DNA of 64,000 bases from an uncultured Clostridia bacterium (GCA_944367045.1 CALVWI010000012.1:1-64000); one strand, 5' to 3'; positions 15,316 to 24,654 are shown, counted from the first letter of the stretch. The notes: generated by a model from the letters alone, not told the origin. Numbers and translations: made by a program.

Positions 15316-15984
15316 TTACGCCTCGAACTTATAGCCGAGGCCGCGCAGCGTCACGATGAACTTGCGGTAGGACTTGAGGTTGCCGCGCAGCATCTTGACG
15401 TGCGTGTCGACGGTGCGGTCGTCGCCGTAGAAGTCGTACCCCCACACCTGATTCAAGAGCCGTTCGCGGGTGAGCGCCACGCCGCGGTTCTCGACGAAAT
15501 AGAATAAAAGTTCGTACTCCTTGGGCGTGAGGTCGGCGCGCTCGCCGTCCACATAGACGTTGCGGCCCACCATGTCGATCTTGAGGCCCTCGAACTCATA
15601 GACGTCGCGCTTGGGAGCCGAGGCGCCCTTGCTGCGGTTGATGACCGCGTGGATGCGCGCCATGACCTCCTTGGGAGAGAAGGGCTTCGTCACATAGTCG
15701 TCCGAGCCGATCTCAAAGCCGAAGAGCTTATCGTACTCCTCGCCCCTCGCCGAGAGCATGATGACGGGCGTGTTCTTGAACTTGCGTATCTCCTTGACGG
15801 CGGAAAAGCCGTCCAGCTTGGGCATCATGACGTCCATGAGGATGATGTCGTAATCGTTCTCGCGCGCCTTCTTGACGGCTTCCATGCCGTCCTGCGCCTC
15901 GTCCGCCTCGCCCCCCTCGAACTCGATGTACTCGCGGAGCACCGCACGGATCATTTCTTCGTCGTCTACGATCAAAACTTTCAT
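15316..15984 (-). CDS. OmpR/PhoB-family response regulator
   Basis: A 222-aa DNA-binding regulator. The receiver domain has the acidic pocket (VDDEE), the phosphorylation site D51 in ILMDVMMPKLDG, the switch Ser in VIMLSARGEEYD and the Lys in DDYVTKPFSP. The C-terminal winged helix contains LTPKEYELLFYFVENRG and the final RGLGYKFE of this family. GAGGAGG lies before the ATG. An 11-bp-spaced TTCACA/TTCACC repeat upstream resembles a Pho box, so autoregulation is possible but unproven. Confidence 0.95.
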   Translation of the reverse strand: MKVLIVDDEEMIRAVLREYIEFEGGEADEAQDGMEAVKKARENDYDIILMDVMMPKLDGFSAVKEIRKFKNTPVIMLSARGEEYDKLFGFEIGSDDYVTKPFSPKEVMARIHAVINRSKGASAPKRDVYEFEGLKIDMVGRNVYVDGERADLTPKEYELLFYFVENRGVALTRERLLNQVWGYDFYGDDRTVDTHVKMLRGNLKSYRKFIVTLRGLGYKFEA

Positions 15985-16069
15985 CTTCCGCCTCCTCGCG
16001 TTGTATGTTTTCTGATTTTACAATTTTATACCATTCTAACCCATGCCGATAAAGAGGACTTTATCACAC

Positions 16070-16086
16070 GGTGAATTTTTTGTGAA
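16070..16086 (-). promoter_or_regulatory. Pho-box-like direct repeat upstream of the two-component operon
   Basis: On the minus strand TTCACA-N5-TTCACC, an 11-bp period like the repeats bound by PhoB/PhoP-type regulators. The outer half also forms a dyad TTTGTGAA-ATG-TTCACAAA (16079-16097). Confidence 0.4.
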
Positions 16087-16116
16087 ATGTTCACAAACAA
16101 AACGTTCTTTTGGGTT

Positions 16117-16145
16117 ATTATAGCATACTTTTTTCCGATTTGCAA
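16117..16145 (-). promoter_or_regulatory. Promoter of the two-component operon
   Basis: TTGCAA (16140-16145), 17 nt with a TG extension, TATAAT (16117-16122) on the minus strand, giving a leader of about 125 nt. Confidence 0.75.
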
Positions 16146-16240
16146 TGCCCCCTGCAAAATTCCGTGAAAATTCCGCGCGGCCCCTTCAAGAAAACTTTGC
16201 TTTTGACGAAAATAAAACATTCGGGATGCCTGCTTTTTGC

Positions 16241-16269
16241 TTGCCACGAGGCGCAAAGTGTGCTATCCT
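16241..16269 (+). promoter_or_regulatory. Probable promoter of the aldo/keto reductase
   Basis: TTGCCA (16241-16246), 17 nt with TG extension, TATCCT (16264-16269). Confidence 0.55.
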
Positions 16270-16294
16270 TTTTGCAAAAAAAACAGGTGATACG

Positions 16295-17326
16295 ATGACC
16301 GACGAAAGCACTTTCAAGCGCCTCCTTGCCAACAAGGAACGCATCCCCGATCCCATGAGATACAAGAAAGAGACCATGCACTACCGCCGCGCGGGAAAGA
16401 GCGGGCTCAAGCTCCCCGAAATTTCCCTCGGGCTTTGGCACAACTTCGGCTCCTTCGACAACTTCGAAAACATGCGCGACATGATCTTCACCGCGTTCGA
16501 CAACGGGATCACGCACTTCGACCTCGCCAACAACTACGGCCCGAGAAACGGCTCCGCCGAGGAGAACTTCGGAAAAATTCTTCGTAACCAGCTCTCCTCC
16601 TACCGCGACGAGATGCTCATCAGCACGAAAGCCGGCTTCGGCATGTGGAAGGGCCCGTACGGCGACGGCGGCAGCAAGAAGTACCTGACCGCGTCGCTCG
16701 ATCAGAGCCTCAAGCGCATGGGGCTTGACTATGTGGACATCTTCTACCACCACCGCCCCGCGCCCGAGACGCCCATCGAGGAGACCTGCTATACGCTGCA
16801 CCGCCTCGTCGAGCAGGGCAAGGCGCTGTATATCGGCATCTCCAACTACGACAGAAAGCAGACGGAGGCGGCGCTCAGGGTGTTCAGAGAGCTCAAGACG
16901 CCCTTCATCCTCAACCAGTCGTGCTACAACCTTCTCGACCGCCGCGTCGAGGAGAACGGCCTTCTGGACTGCGCGAAGGAGAACGGGTTCGGGCTCATCG
17001 TCTATTCGCCGCTCGCGCAGGGGCTGCTCACCGACCGCTACCGCTACGGCATCCCCGCCGACAGCCGCATCAAGAAGAGCTTCACGCTCAAGGAGGAGCG
17101 CCTCACCCCCACCCTGCAGATGCAGCTGGACGGACTCAGAGACATCGCCGAAGAGCGCGGCGAGACGCTGCCCGAGCTCGCCCTCTCGTGGGTCCTCAAG
17201 GACGAGACGGTCTCCTCCGTCATCATCGGCGCAAGCTCGTCCGCACAGATCCTCGACAATTTGAAGATCGATCCCTCCTTCACGCAGGAAGAGCTGGACG
17301 CCATCGAAAAGGTGCTTCACTCTTAA
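16295..17326 (+). CDS. Aldo/keto reductase (YghZ / L-glyceraldehyde-3-phosphate reductase type)
   Basis: A 343-aa NADPH-dependent reductase with the TIM-barrel fold. The catalytic set is visible: Asp and Tyr in DLANNYGP, Lys in ISTKAGFGMW, His in FYHHRPAP. The C-terminal VIIGASSSAQ binds the cofactor. The N-terminus MHYRRAGKSGLKLPEISLG and GSAEENFGKIL resemble the YghZ/Gpr branch, which reduces short aldehydes such as L-glyceraldehyde 3-phosphate and methylglyoxal. The frame is open further upstream, but ATG 16295 follows AGGTG and the promoter. It stands alone and ends at a strong terminator. Substrate is an inference from family. Confidence 0.92.
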   Translation: MTDESTFKRLLANKERIPDPMRYKKETMHYRRAGKSGLKLPEISLGLWHNFGSFDNFENMRDMIFTAFDNGITHFDLANNYGPRNGSAEENFGKILRNQLSSYRDEMLISTKAGFGMWKGPYGDGGSKKYLTASLDQSLKRMGLDYVDIFYHHRPAPETPIEETCYTLHRLVEQGKALYIGISNYDRKQTEAALRVFRELKTPFILNQSCYNLLDRRVEENGLLDCAKENGFGLIVYSPLAQGLLTDRYRYGIPADSRIKKSFTLKEERLTPTLQMQLDGLRDIAEERGETLPELALSWVLKDETVSSVIIGASSSAQILDNLKIDPSFTQEELDAIEKVLHS

Positions 17327-17350
17327 ACTTATAAAACGCAGATAAAATGC

Positions 17351-17389
17351 GGGAGCGCCCGTACCAAACGGTACGGACGCTCCTTTTTT
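17351..17389 (+). terminator. Terminator of the aldo/keto reductase
   Basis: Stem GGAGCG-CCGTACC / GGTACGG-CGCTCC followed by six T. Confidence 0.9.
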
Positions 17390-17399
17390 CATTGGTAAT

Positions 17400-17552
17400 T
17401 CAGTTTTCCGATTCGTAGTGGCAGCCCGAGTACTGCGTGGGGGGCATCGTCTCGCCTTCGCCGACGTAGACGGTGTTGACCACCCTGCCTTCCTCGTTGA
17501 TGACCTTGTAGGAACCCGTCTTGGGACAGGTATCACCCGAATTAAGTCTCAT
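17400..17552 (-). CDS. Small YjzC-like protein
   Basis: A 50-aa protein beginning MRLNSGDTCPKTGSYKV, with the GDxCPxTGxY pattern seen in YjzC-like small proteins. It ends in GCHYESEN, so it carries two Cys that could form a metal or redox pair. The frame opens further upstream, but the ATG at 17552 has a perfect GGAGG 8 nt before it. It lies about 80 nt downstream of uppP on the same strand and may be the last gene of that transcript. No function is known. Confidence 0.7.
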   Translation of the reverse strand: MRLNSGDTCPKTGSYKVINEEGRVVNTVYVGEGETMPPTQYSGCHYESEN

Positions 17553-17634
17553 TTCGTTACCTCCGATACTACCATGTTGTGCAAGGCATCGGAAGTTATG
17601 CGCGTTCGGGGAAAGTTTTTTCTGCCGCGCCCGC

Positions 17635-18456
17635 TCAGACGAGGACGCCCGCCGCATACAGCGAGATGCAGGTGACGGCGAGGACGGCGAGATACAGGCT
17701 GAACCACTTGTAGTTGGCCTTCTCGATGATGCGGAGCATGAACTTGACGGCGAAGAAGCCGCTCACCGCCGCGAACACCACCCCCACCGCGATGCCGACG
17801 AACCCGCTCGCGCCGATGGACGTGACGAGCGTGGGATCCTTGACGACGTCGATGCTGCTCACGAGCGCGCTCCCTAAGATGACGGGGATGCTCATGAGGA
17901 AGGAGAAGTGCGCGACGCTCTTGCGTTCCCCGCCCGAGAGGACGCCCGCCGCGATGGTCGAACCGCTCCGCGAGAGCCCCGGGAAGAGCGCGAACGCCTG
18001 CATGACGCCCATGCAGATGCCGTGCTTCCAACCGAAGGGCTGCGCCGTCTGCCGCTTCTTGGAGTAGTTCTCCGCAAGCAGCAGGAGAACAGCCGTCAAG
18101 GCAAAGCAGCACGAGAGCACGATGACGCCGTACGGGCCGTTGGTGACGCCGTCGATCCAGTCGTTGAGAAGAAGGCCCGCGACGCCCGCGGGAATGGTCG
18201 CGACGATGAGGATGAGGAGCGTCTTGAAGGGCTTCTTGAAGAGGTCCAAAATGTCCCGCCAGAAGACCGCGACAACGGCTGCGAGCGTGCCGACGTGCAG
18301 CATGATGTCGAAAAAGAGCGTGTTGCCGCCGAAGTCCGCGCCCAAGATGCGGTGCAGCAGCGCCAAATGTCCGCTAGAAGAAACGGGCAAGAACTCTGTG
18401 AGTCCTTGCACCGTTCCCAAAACGATCGATTGCCAAATCGCCGTTAAAAATTCCAT
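17635..18456 (-). CDS. uppP: Undecaprenyl-diphosphate phosphatase (UppP/BacA)
   Basis: A 273-aa integral membrane enzyme that dephosphorylates undecaprenyl diphosphate and so recycles the lipid carrier of peptidoglycan and other wall polymers; excess confers bacitracin tolerance. The two active-site regions are present: EFLPVSSSGHLAL near residue 21 and GLSRSGSTIAAG near residue 158. About eight hydrophobic spans are seen, the usual number. It starts 18 nt after the upstream foldase stop; the nearest SD-like GGAG is about 12 nt upstream of the ATG, so translation may be coupled. Confidence 0.96.
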   Translation of the reverse strand: MEFLTAIWQSIVLGTVQGLTEFLPVSSSGHLALLHRILGADFGGNTLFFDIMLHVGTLAAVVAVFWRDILDLFKKPFKTLLILIVATIPAGVAGLLLNDWIDGVTNGPYGVIVLSCCFALTAVLLLLAENYSKKRQTAQPFGWKHGICMGVMQAFALFPGLSRSGSTIAAGVLSGGERKSVAHFSFLMSIPVILGSALVSSIDVVKDPTLVTSIGASGFVGIAVGVVFAAVSGFFAVKFMLRIIEKANYKWFSLYLAVLAVTCISLYAAGVLV

Positions 18457-18474
18457 GAGATAGATTATGCTCCG

Positions 18475-20574
18475 TTAAGAGTGGTTATGCCCCGCGTGAG
18501 GGTCGCTCGACGTCCCGTCGAGGATGAGGTCGGAATAGCGGTTCTCATAGGTCGTGACGCAGTCGTCGTTGTCGTAGGAGTTGATGATCTCCGTCTGACG
18601 GCTCGTCGAATACGTCGTGAGGTTGGACGCCTTGAGGGCCTCATAATAGAGGTTGGAGAAGGTGCCCTCCTCTTCGATCTGAGACCAGTCGAAGGTATAG
18701 GGCGTGTTGCCCGCGAAGGAGAACGTGCAGTAGATGATGTGCCAGCCGTAGTCGGTGGGAACGACGACGATGGTACCTGCGCCGCCGCGCACTGCCTCCT
18801 GCGCCGCATACTCGAATTCCTTCATGTAGTCGGTGGAGTTGGGGGAGACGGAATATCCGAGGTAGCTGTTGAGGCCCGCCGTATCGGTGTTGTAGGCGAA
18901 CGAGAGCTCGTTCATCATGGACATGACGTTGTTCTCGTCCGAACCCGCGACGAACACTTCGTTGGCGTTGAAGTCGGAGAGCTCGTTGACCTTTGCCTCG
19001 TAGTAGACGAAGGAGGAATAGTCCACCGTGCCGTCCGCGTTGTAGTAGTCGGAGACGGACTTATTGTAGTAGCTGCTGCTTGCGGAGACGGATTCCGTGA
19101 GCGTGTAGCCGTTGGCATTGAGGTAACCCGTCATCTCGGAGAGGAACCCGTCGATGGAGATCTGCGCGGGCGTGATGGTGTACTCCGTGTGGCCGTGCTC
19201 ATCCTCGGACTTGACGACGGTGCCGTTGTAGGTGTACTTGCCGTAGTAGTTTGCAAGGGGCTCGTACTGCTCGCCCTCGCCCGACTTCTTGAGGTTGTTC
19301 TCGAAGAAGAGGTACTGCCTCTCCGAATTGCCGCCCGTGTAGGCGTTGTCGCTCTCCTCTGCGACGAAGGAATAGTCGCTGTGGCCCGTGAACCACGTCT
19401 TGCGCTGGTCGGTCGCGCGGACGTTCTGAAGAAGGCTTGCGCGCGTTCCGAACTTGTTGCCGTTGACGTCGCCCCTGTCTGCGGGAGCCGCGTCGAGGGC
19501 AGCCGTCTGCGTCGTGCTGAAGGGCAGCAGGATGTTGATGACGTAGCCGTAGTTCTCGTCGGGTGCATAGAGCACGAAGGAGGTGTCGGACGCGCCGTCG
19601 AGCGCCGTCTCGAAGGAAGCGGTGTCGTTCGAGAAGAGCTCCTGCTGGGAGGCGAGCGTCTCGTTGAACTTGGCCTTCACCCACTCTTCCGTGATGCCCT
19701 CGGCAGCCTCCGCCTCGAAGGCTTCGCCGAGCTTGTCGATGACGGCGTCCTCATAGGCGCTCTTGCGCTGCATGTGGTAGTAGGAAAGGGACGTGATGCC
19801 GCTCGTGTTCTCGCCCTTTTCGACGAGGCCATAGCTGTTGATGTTGGAGAGGAAGCGCTTGTAGGCGCGCGTGCGGGTCGAGGGGGTAGATTCGTCCACC
19901 GTCTCGTAGGTGCCGCAGTCGGACGCGGAGTTCGTGCCCGTGTAGATCTTGTAGGCGGGGTCGACGAAGTCCTCGTTGACGGTATCCACGCCCGTGGGGA
20001 CGGTGCGCGCTTCGTCGTGGTCGTGCTCGTCCTCGAAGGCGATGATCTCCGTCTCGATGGAGTCGATGACCGTGTTCATAGAGACCTTGACTTCATACTC
20101 GGCCGCGGCGATCTCGTCCTCGTCGAGGAAGTAGGCAAGGCCCGCGATGTCCTTCTCCCCTTCTTCAGCGGCCGCGACGGCTGCATTGTAGCCATCGACG
20201 GTGTAGTCGCCGCTCTCGAAGAAGTACACCTGCGCGTACTGCAGGTAGAGGGCGCGGTTGACGAGGCTCGACAGGATGAGCTCGTAGGTATCGGCATACG
20301 AATAGCCGTAGGACTCGACATAGAGGTAGCCCACGTTCATGAAGCTTGCAACGAGGTCGCGCTTGATGACCGTGGAGGGCTGGATGACGTCGGCATAAGC
20401 CGCATACTCGCCGCCCGACTGGAACTCCGCGCTTGCCGTGATGTCCACGTCCGCGACGACCTGTTCGTAGTCCTTTTGAAGATCGGTGGACACGAGGTCG
20501 CAGCCCGCAAGCGCGCCGAGCGCCATGACTGCAGCGACCCCTACCGCCGCCGTTTTTTTCTTGTTGAATGCCAT
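18475..20574 (-). CDS. PrsA/SurA-like peptidyl-prolyl isomerase lipoprotein
   Basis: A 699-aa lipoprotein with a signal ending at C25 (ALAGC). The N-terminal part has the SurA/PrsA-like helical chaperone region (LVNRALYLQYAQVYFF), and near the C-terminus a parvulin-like end is visible (GTIVVVPTDYGWHIIYCT). It is far longer than PrsA (about 290 aa) because of a large middle region. Three acidic/His clusters stand out: FEDEHDHDE near residue 183, EDEHGHTEY near 460, and the very end DPHAGHNHS. It probably assists folding of exported proteins; metal binding by the clusters is inference. It follows mfd, as foldases often do in Clostridia, and has its own promoter. The start at 20574 follows CGGAGCAGAGA; a longer frame upstream is unlikely. 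Confidence 0.78.
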   Translation of the reverse strand: MAFNKKKTAAVGVAAVMALGALAGCDLVSTDLQKDYEQVVADVDITASAEFQSGGEYAAYADVIQPSTVIKRDLVASFMNVGYLYVESYGYSYADTYELILSSLVNRALYLQYAQVYFFESGDYTVDGYNAAVAAAEEGEKDIAGLAYFLDEDEIAAAEYEVKVSMNTVIDSIETEIIAFEDEHDHDEARTVPTGVDTVNEDFVDPAYKIYTGTNSASDCGTYETVDESTPSTRTRAYKRFLSNINSYGLVEKGENTSGITSLSYYHMQRKSAYEDAVIDKLGEAFEAEAAEGITEEWVKAKFNETLASQQELFSNDTASFETALDGASDTSFVLYAPDENYGYVINILLPFSTTQTAALDAAPADRGDVNGNKFGTRASLLQNVRATDQRKTWFTGHSDYSFVAEESDNAYTGGNSERQYLFFENNLKKSGEGEQYEPLANYYGKYTYNGTVVKSEDEHGHTEYTITPAQISIDGFLSEMTGYLNANGYTLTESVSASSSYYNKSVSDYYNADGTVDYSSFVYYEAKVNELSDFNANEVFVAGSDENNVMSMMNELSFAYNTDTAGLNSYLGYSVSPNSTDYMKEFEYAAQEAVRGGAGTIVVVPTDYGWHIIYCTFSFAGNTPYTFDWSQIEEEGTFSNLYYEALKASNLTTYSTSRQTEIINSYDNDDCVTTYENRYSDLILDGTSSDPHAGHNHS

Positions 20575-20639
20575 AAATTCTCTGCTCCGAACCGTTACTC
20601 TTTGATGGGATACGCACATATAGCGTTCCGTACTCGCTT

Positions 20640-20668
20640 ATTATACCTTATTTTCTCCTGAAGTGCAA
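20640..20668 (-). promoter_or_regulatory. Promoter of the foldase-uppP unit
   Basis: TTGCAC (20663-20668), 17 nt, TATAAT (20640-20645) on the minus strand. Confidence 0.8.
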
Positions 20669-20685
20669 ATAATTCTCGGTGAAAA

Positions 20686-23600
20686 TCAAACAAAAGTTGC
20701 CGCAAACTTCAAGAATTTTGTCATGAGGACCATCGTCTTGCCGCCGTCGCCGAGGCTTTTGAAGCGAAGGACGGGCGCGCTCGTCATATCGAGCGAGAGG
20801 AAGGAGCGGTACTTGTCCATCGCCGAGGAGAGCGCGTCGCTCCCCAAGTTTTCCAAGGAAGCGAACTGCAGTGCTCCCCCCTTCCCGTCCACGGAAATTT
20901 TCTTGACGGAGAACTTGCCCGCATAGCTCTTTAAGAGAGCGATGATGAGCAGGTTCTGCGTCTCGGGCGGGAGCGGGCCGTAGGTCTCCTCCATCGAGAC
21001 GCACACGCGCTTGTAGTCGGCGTTCGTGCGCACTTCGGCGATCTGCTTGTAGCAGTCCATGCGCCCCGCCGCCGATTCGACGTAATTTTCGGGAATGAAC
21101 GCCGTCGTGCGGATATCGAGGTCGACGCTCTCGTGCTTGACGCCCGTGATCTCCTCCTGCAGAATTTTGGAGTAGAGCTCGTAGCCGACTTTGTCCATGT
21201 GCCCGTGCTGCTCCGCGCCGAGCACGTTGCCCGCGCCGCGGATCTCAAGGTCTCGCATGGCGATGCGGAAGCCCGAGCCGAGCTCGGTGAACTGCATGAG
21301 GGCTTTGAGTCGCTCCGCCGCCTGAGAGGTCATGACGCGCTCGGGCTTGTAGGTGAAGTAGGCGTGCGCGAGGCGCTTGCCCCTCCCCACTCTTCCGCGC
21401 AGCTGATAGAGTTGGGAGATGCCGAGGCGGTCGGAGTCGATGACGACGAGCGTGTTGGCGTTGGGAAGGTCGATGCCGTTCTCGATGATGGTCGTCGTGA
21501 CGAGGATGTCGTACTCGCCGCGATAGAAACCGAACACGTTCTTTTCGAGGGCGATCTTCTCCATCCTGCCGTGGGCGAGCGTGATGCGCGCCTCGGGAAT
21601 GAGGTCCTGAAGACCCTTCGTGAAGGCGTGGATGCTCTCGACGTGGTTGTAGAGGATGAACACCTGCCCGCCGCGTGCGATCTCGCGGATACAGGCGTCG
21701 CGGATGAGCGTCGGGGATTCCTCGGCGACGTACGTCTGCACGGGGAGACGGGCGTGGGGCGGCGTCTGGATGGTCGAGATGTCGCGGATGCCCGAGAGCG
21801 AGAGATGCAGCGTGCGCGGGATGGGCGTCGCCGTCATCGTGAGGCAGTCCACATTGCGCTTGTAGTTCTTGATCTTCTCCTTGTGCTCGACGCCGAAGCG
21901 CTGCTCCTCGTCGAGAATGAGAAGGCCTAAATCGTGGAATTTGACGTCTTTGGAAAGAAGGCGGTGCGTGCCGATGAGAAGGTCGATGTCCCCCTTTGCA
22001 AGGGCCGCCAATATTTTCGTCTGCTCTTTTTCGCTCCTAAAGCGGTTGAGGCAGGCGATGCGCACGCCGAAGTCCTTCATGCGCGCCTCGGCGGTACGGA
22101 AGTGCTGCTCGCTCAACACGGTGCTCGGGCACATGAGGACGGCCTGCCTGCCGTCAAGGATGCAGAGGTACGCGGCACGGAGCGCGACTTCCGTCTTGCC
22201 GAAGCCGACGTCGCCGCAGAGTAGCCGGTCCATGACCTTGTCCGAGCACATATCCGCCTTGATCTCGGCGATGGACGAGAGCTGGTCGGGGGTCTCCTCG
22301 TAGGGAAAGGCCGCCTCGAACTCCTCCATCTCCTCTTCATACGCGGGAAAGACGTAGCCCTTGCGCTCCTGCCGCTCGGCATAGAGCTGCTTTAAGTCGA
22401 AGGCCATCTTCTTGAGCGAGGCGCGGACGCGGGCCTTGACGCGCTCAAATTCGCCGCCGCCTATTTTGGAGAGCCCGGGCTTGTCCTCCCCCATGTACTT
22501 GGAGAGGATGTCCATCTGCTCGACGGGGACGTAGAGGGTGTCGCCGTCGCGGTATTCGAGGGCGACGTACTCCTTAATACCGTCCGTCGTCTCGATCTTC
22601 TTGGTGCCCGTGATCTTGCCGACGCCGTACGTCTCGTGCACGGCGTAGTCGCCCACTTCGGGCGCGAGAAAGAGATCCCCCCGCTTCTTCTTGATACGGC
22701 GGGCGGCGGGCGCCTTGCGGAAGAGATCGCCCGTGCCGATGACGGCGAGCTTTGCCTCATGCACCAAAAATCCCTGCTCGAGGGCGTCCTCTAAAACGCA
22801 GATGCCCTTGAAGTCGTAGAGCTTTTGGGGAAGTTCGACGGTCGAGAAGCCGTTATCGTAGAGAAGTTCCCGCGTCTTTTGCGCGCGCTCGGCGCTCCCG
22901 CACCACAGCATGACGCGGTAGCCCGTCCTCTTCCATATGGAGAGGTCGGTCAAAAGGTCCTCGAAGGAGTCGAGGTAGCGGCGCACGGGCGCGGAGGTGA
23001 AGTTCCTCACCTGCAGCGGCTTGAAGAAGCGCACGTCGGAGAGGAACGCCGAGAGCGCAAGTTTGGGCAGGAGGGAAATTTCGTCCTCGATGTCCTCCCG
23101 CGTCACATATTGGCGAACAGAGAAGTTCATCGCCTCGCCGCCTTCCAAAAGCTCGGCGCAGCGCTCCGAATGTTCCTTCCAGAGGCTCTCCACCTTGTCC
23201 GAGATGAGTTTGGGGTCGTCGAAGATGACGAGGGTGTCCTCGGAAAGCGTCGAGAGGAAGGGCGCGGCGCAGTCGAGAAGGGGCAGGGTGAAGTCGCTCG
23301 CCTCGTCGGAATTTTCAATGGCGGAGACGATCTCCCCCATCCTGTCGGCGGCCTTGGTGGACTTGGCGCGGCGAGCCTCGGCGCGGAGCGTCTTGATGAT
23401 GCGCTCCTTCTCCCCCTCCCCGTAGAAGGCGTCCGTCGCGGCGCAGATGTCGACGCGTTCGACGACGGGATAGCGCTCCGCCGTCACCTCGTCATAGGGC
23501 TTGACGGCCTCCACCTCGTCGCCGAAAAAGTCGATGCGCACGGGGTGTTCGAGGTTGACGGGCCAGATGTCGAGGATGTCGCCGCGGAGGGCAAAGCTCC

Positions 23601-24081
23601 CCTTGGCCTCCACGTTATATTCCCTTCTGTAGCCGAGAGAGACGAGCTCCTTCAAGAGCGAGGAAAGTTCGCGCTCCCCGCCCGTCCATAAACTCACGAC
23701 GGGAAGGCGCACGGGCACGAGCTGCAGGAGCGCTTCGATGTCACAGGCGAGCACATCGGCGCCGTTCTGCCAATCGTAAAGCGCCGTGAGGCGTGCGAAA
23801 AGCGCGTCCTTGGAGAGGGCGCGGCGGAAGGTCAGCACTTCGTCCTTGGGCGGGAGCAGCACGCAGCGCTTGCCCGAGAGCGCGGAGATCGCATCGCGGG
23901 CGCGCTTGGCAGCGAGGCCGTCCGCCGTCACATAGACGACGCGAAGGGCGGGAAGTGCGCCGATGAGATACTTCTGCGCATCGGAAAGGCCGTAAGCGGC
24001 GGTCGGAACGCCGTGCTCGATGTCCTTGCCGAGGAGGGCGTACTCCCCGCTCAGTTGTTCAAACGAGAAAAATCCCTTCAT
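20686..24081 (-). CDS. mfd: Transcription-repair coupling factor Mfd
   Basis: An 1131-aa ATP-driven translocase that removes stalled RNA polymerase and recruits UvrA to the lesion. The UvrB-homology region fills the N-terminal third. The RNA-polymerase interacting (CarD-like) domain follows at about residues 470-540 (DYAVHETYGVGKITG). The RecG-like motor has Walker A GDVGFGKTEVALRAA, the box LLILDEEQRFGVEHKE, and TATPIPRTLHLSLSG. The C-terminal regulatory domain ends the protein. Its ATG overlaps the pth stop by 4 nt (ATGA), so translation is coupled. Full length and intact. Confidence 0.98.
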   Translation of the reverse strand: MKGFFSFEQLSGEYALLGKDIEHGVPTAAYGLSDAQKYLIGALPALRVVYVTADGLAAKRARDAISALSGKRCVLLPPKDEVLTFRRALSKDALFARLTALYDWQNGADVLACDIEALLQLVPVRLPVVSLWTGGERELSSLLKELVSLGYRREYNVEAKGSFALRGDILDIWPVNLEHPVRIDFFGDEVEAVKPYDEVTAERYPVVERVDICAATDAFYGEGEKERIIKTLRAEARRAKSTKAADRMGEIVSAIENSDEASDFTLPLLDCAAPFLSTLSEDTLVIFDDPKLISDKVESLWKEHSERCAELLEGGEAMNFSVRQYVTREDIEDEISLLPKLALSAFLSDVRFFKPLQVRNFTSAPVRRYLDSFEDLLTDLSIWKRTGYRVMLWCGSAERAQKTRELLYDNGFSTVELPQKLYDFKGICVLEDALEQGFLVHEAKLAVIGTGDLFRKAPAARRIKKKRGDLFLAPEVGDYAVHETYGVGKITGTKKIETTDGIKEYVALEYRDGDTLYVPVEQMDILSKYMGEDKPGLSKIGGGEFERVKARVRASLKKMAFDLKQLYAERQERKGYVFPAYEEEMEEFEAAFPYEETPDQLSSIAEIKADMCSDKVMDRLLCGDVGFGKTEVALRAAYLCILDGRQAVLMCPSTVLSEQHFRTAEARMKDFGVRIACLNRFRSEKEQTKILAALAKGDIDLLIGTHRLLSKDVKFHDLGLLILDEEQRFGVEHKEKIKNYKRNVDCLTMTATPIPRTLHLSLSGIRDISTIQTPPHARLPVQTYVAEESPTLIRDACIREIARGGQVFILYNHVESIHAFTKGLQDLIPEARITLAHGRMEKIALEKNVFGFYRGEYDILVTTTIIENGIDLPNANTLVVIDSDRLGISQLYQLRGRVGRGKRLAHAYFTYKPERVMTSQAAERLKALMQFTELGSGFRIAMRDLEIRGAGNVLGAEQHGHMDKVGYELYSKILQEEITGVKHESVDLDIRTTAFIPENYVESAAGRMDCYKQIAEVRTNADYKRVCVSMEETYGPLPPETQNLLIIALLKSYAGKFSVKKISVDGKGGALQFASLENLGSDALSSAMDKYRSFLSLDMTSAPVLRFKSLGDGGKTMVLMTKFLKFAATFV

Positions 24082-24641
24082 CCGTTATATTTGGTCATGA
24101 CGCGCTCCACTTCCTCCCCCGAGGCGAGGGCGAGCGCCGCTTCCGCCGCACGGTGACAAGCCGCGGCGAAGAGTTCGTAGTCGTCCTTCCGCACGTCCTG
24201 CAAGACATAGTCGATGATGGGACAGTTGACTTCTGCATCGCGGATGCCGATGCGGATGCGCGCAAAGTCACTTGTGCCGATCTCGGCGATGACCGAGCGC
24301 ATGCCGTTGTGCGTGCCCGCACTTCCCGAGGGGCGGATGCGGACGTGGGCTTTCGGGAGGTCGTAGTCGTCATAGAGGACGACCATCTCGTGCGGCGAAA
24401 CTTTGTACTTTGCCATGAGCTGCTTGACGGCGCGGCCCGAGGCGTTCATGTACGTCATGGGGCGGGCGATGATGACCTTCTCGCCCTTCACGAATGCCTC
24501 CGCGACGGACGCCTCGCACTCCTTCTTCTTGAACTTGACACCTAAGGCCTCGGCGACGTCCCCCGCCGCCAAAAAGCCCATGTTGTGGAAGGTCTTTTCG
24601 TACTTCTTTTCGGGGTTGCCGAGCCCCACGATGAGATACAT
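24078..24641 (-). CDS. pth: Peptidyl-tRNA hydrolase
   Basis: A 187-aa enzyme that releases peptides from prematurely dissociated peptidyl-tRNA. Conserved residues are visible: the N-terminal LIVGLGNPEKKYEKTFHNMGF with Asn and catalytic His, RPMTYMNASGRAV, YDDYDLP and SAGTHNGMRSV. TAGGAG lies 8 nt before the ATG. It follows prs after a terminator-like hairpin, and no separate promoter is visible, so it is probably reached by read-through. Confidence 0.97.
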   Translation of the reverse strand: MYLIVGLGNPEKKYEKTFHNMGFLAAGDVAEALGVKFKKKECEASVAEAFVKGEKVIIARPMTYMNASGRAVKQLMAKYKVSPHEMVVLYDDYDLPKAHVRIRPSGSAGTHNGMRSVIAEIGTSDFARIRIGIRDAEVNCPIIDYVLQDVRKDDYELFAAACHRAAEAALALASGEEVERVMTKYNG

Positions 24642-24654
24642 AGCTTGCTCCTAT

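Noticed and set aside
18481..20661. 726-codon rightward frame opposite the foldase gene
   Set aside because: Antisense shadow with biased composition. The minus strand encodes a lipoprotein with signal peptide, promoter and ribosome site.
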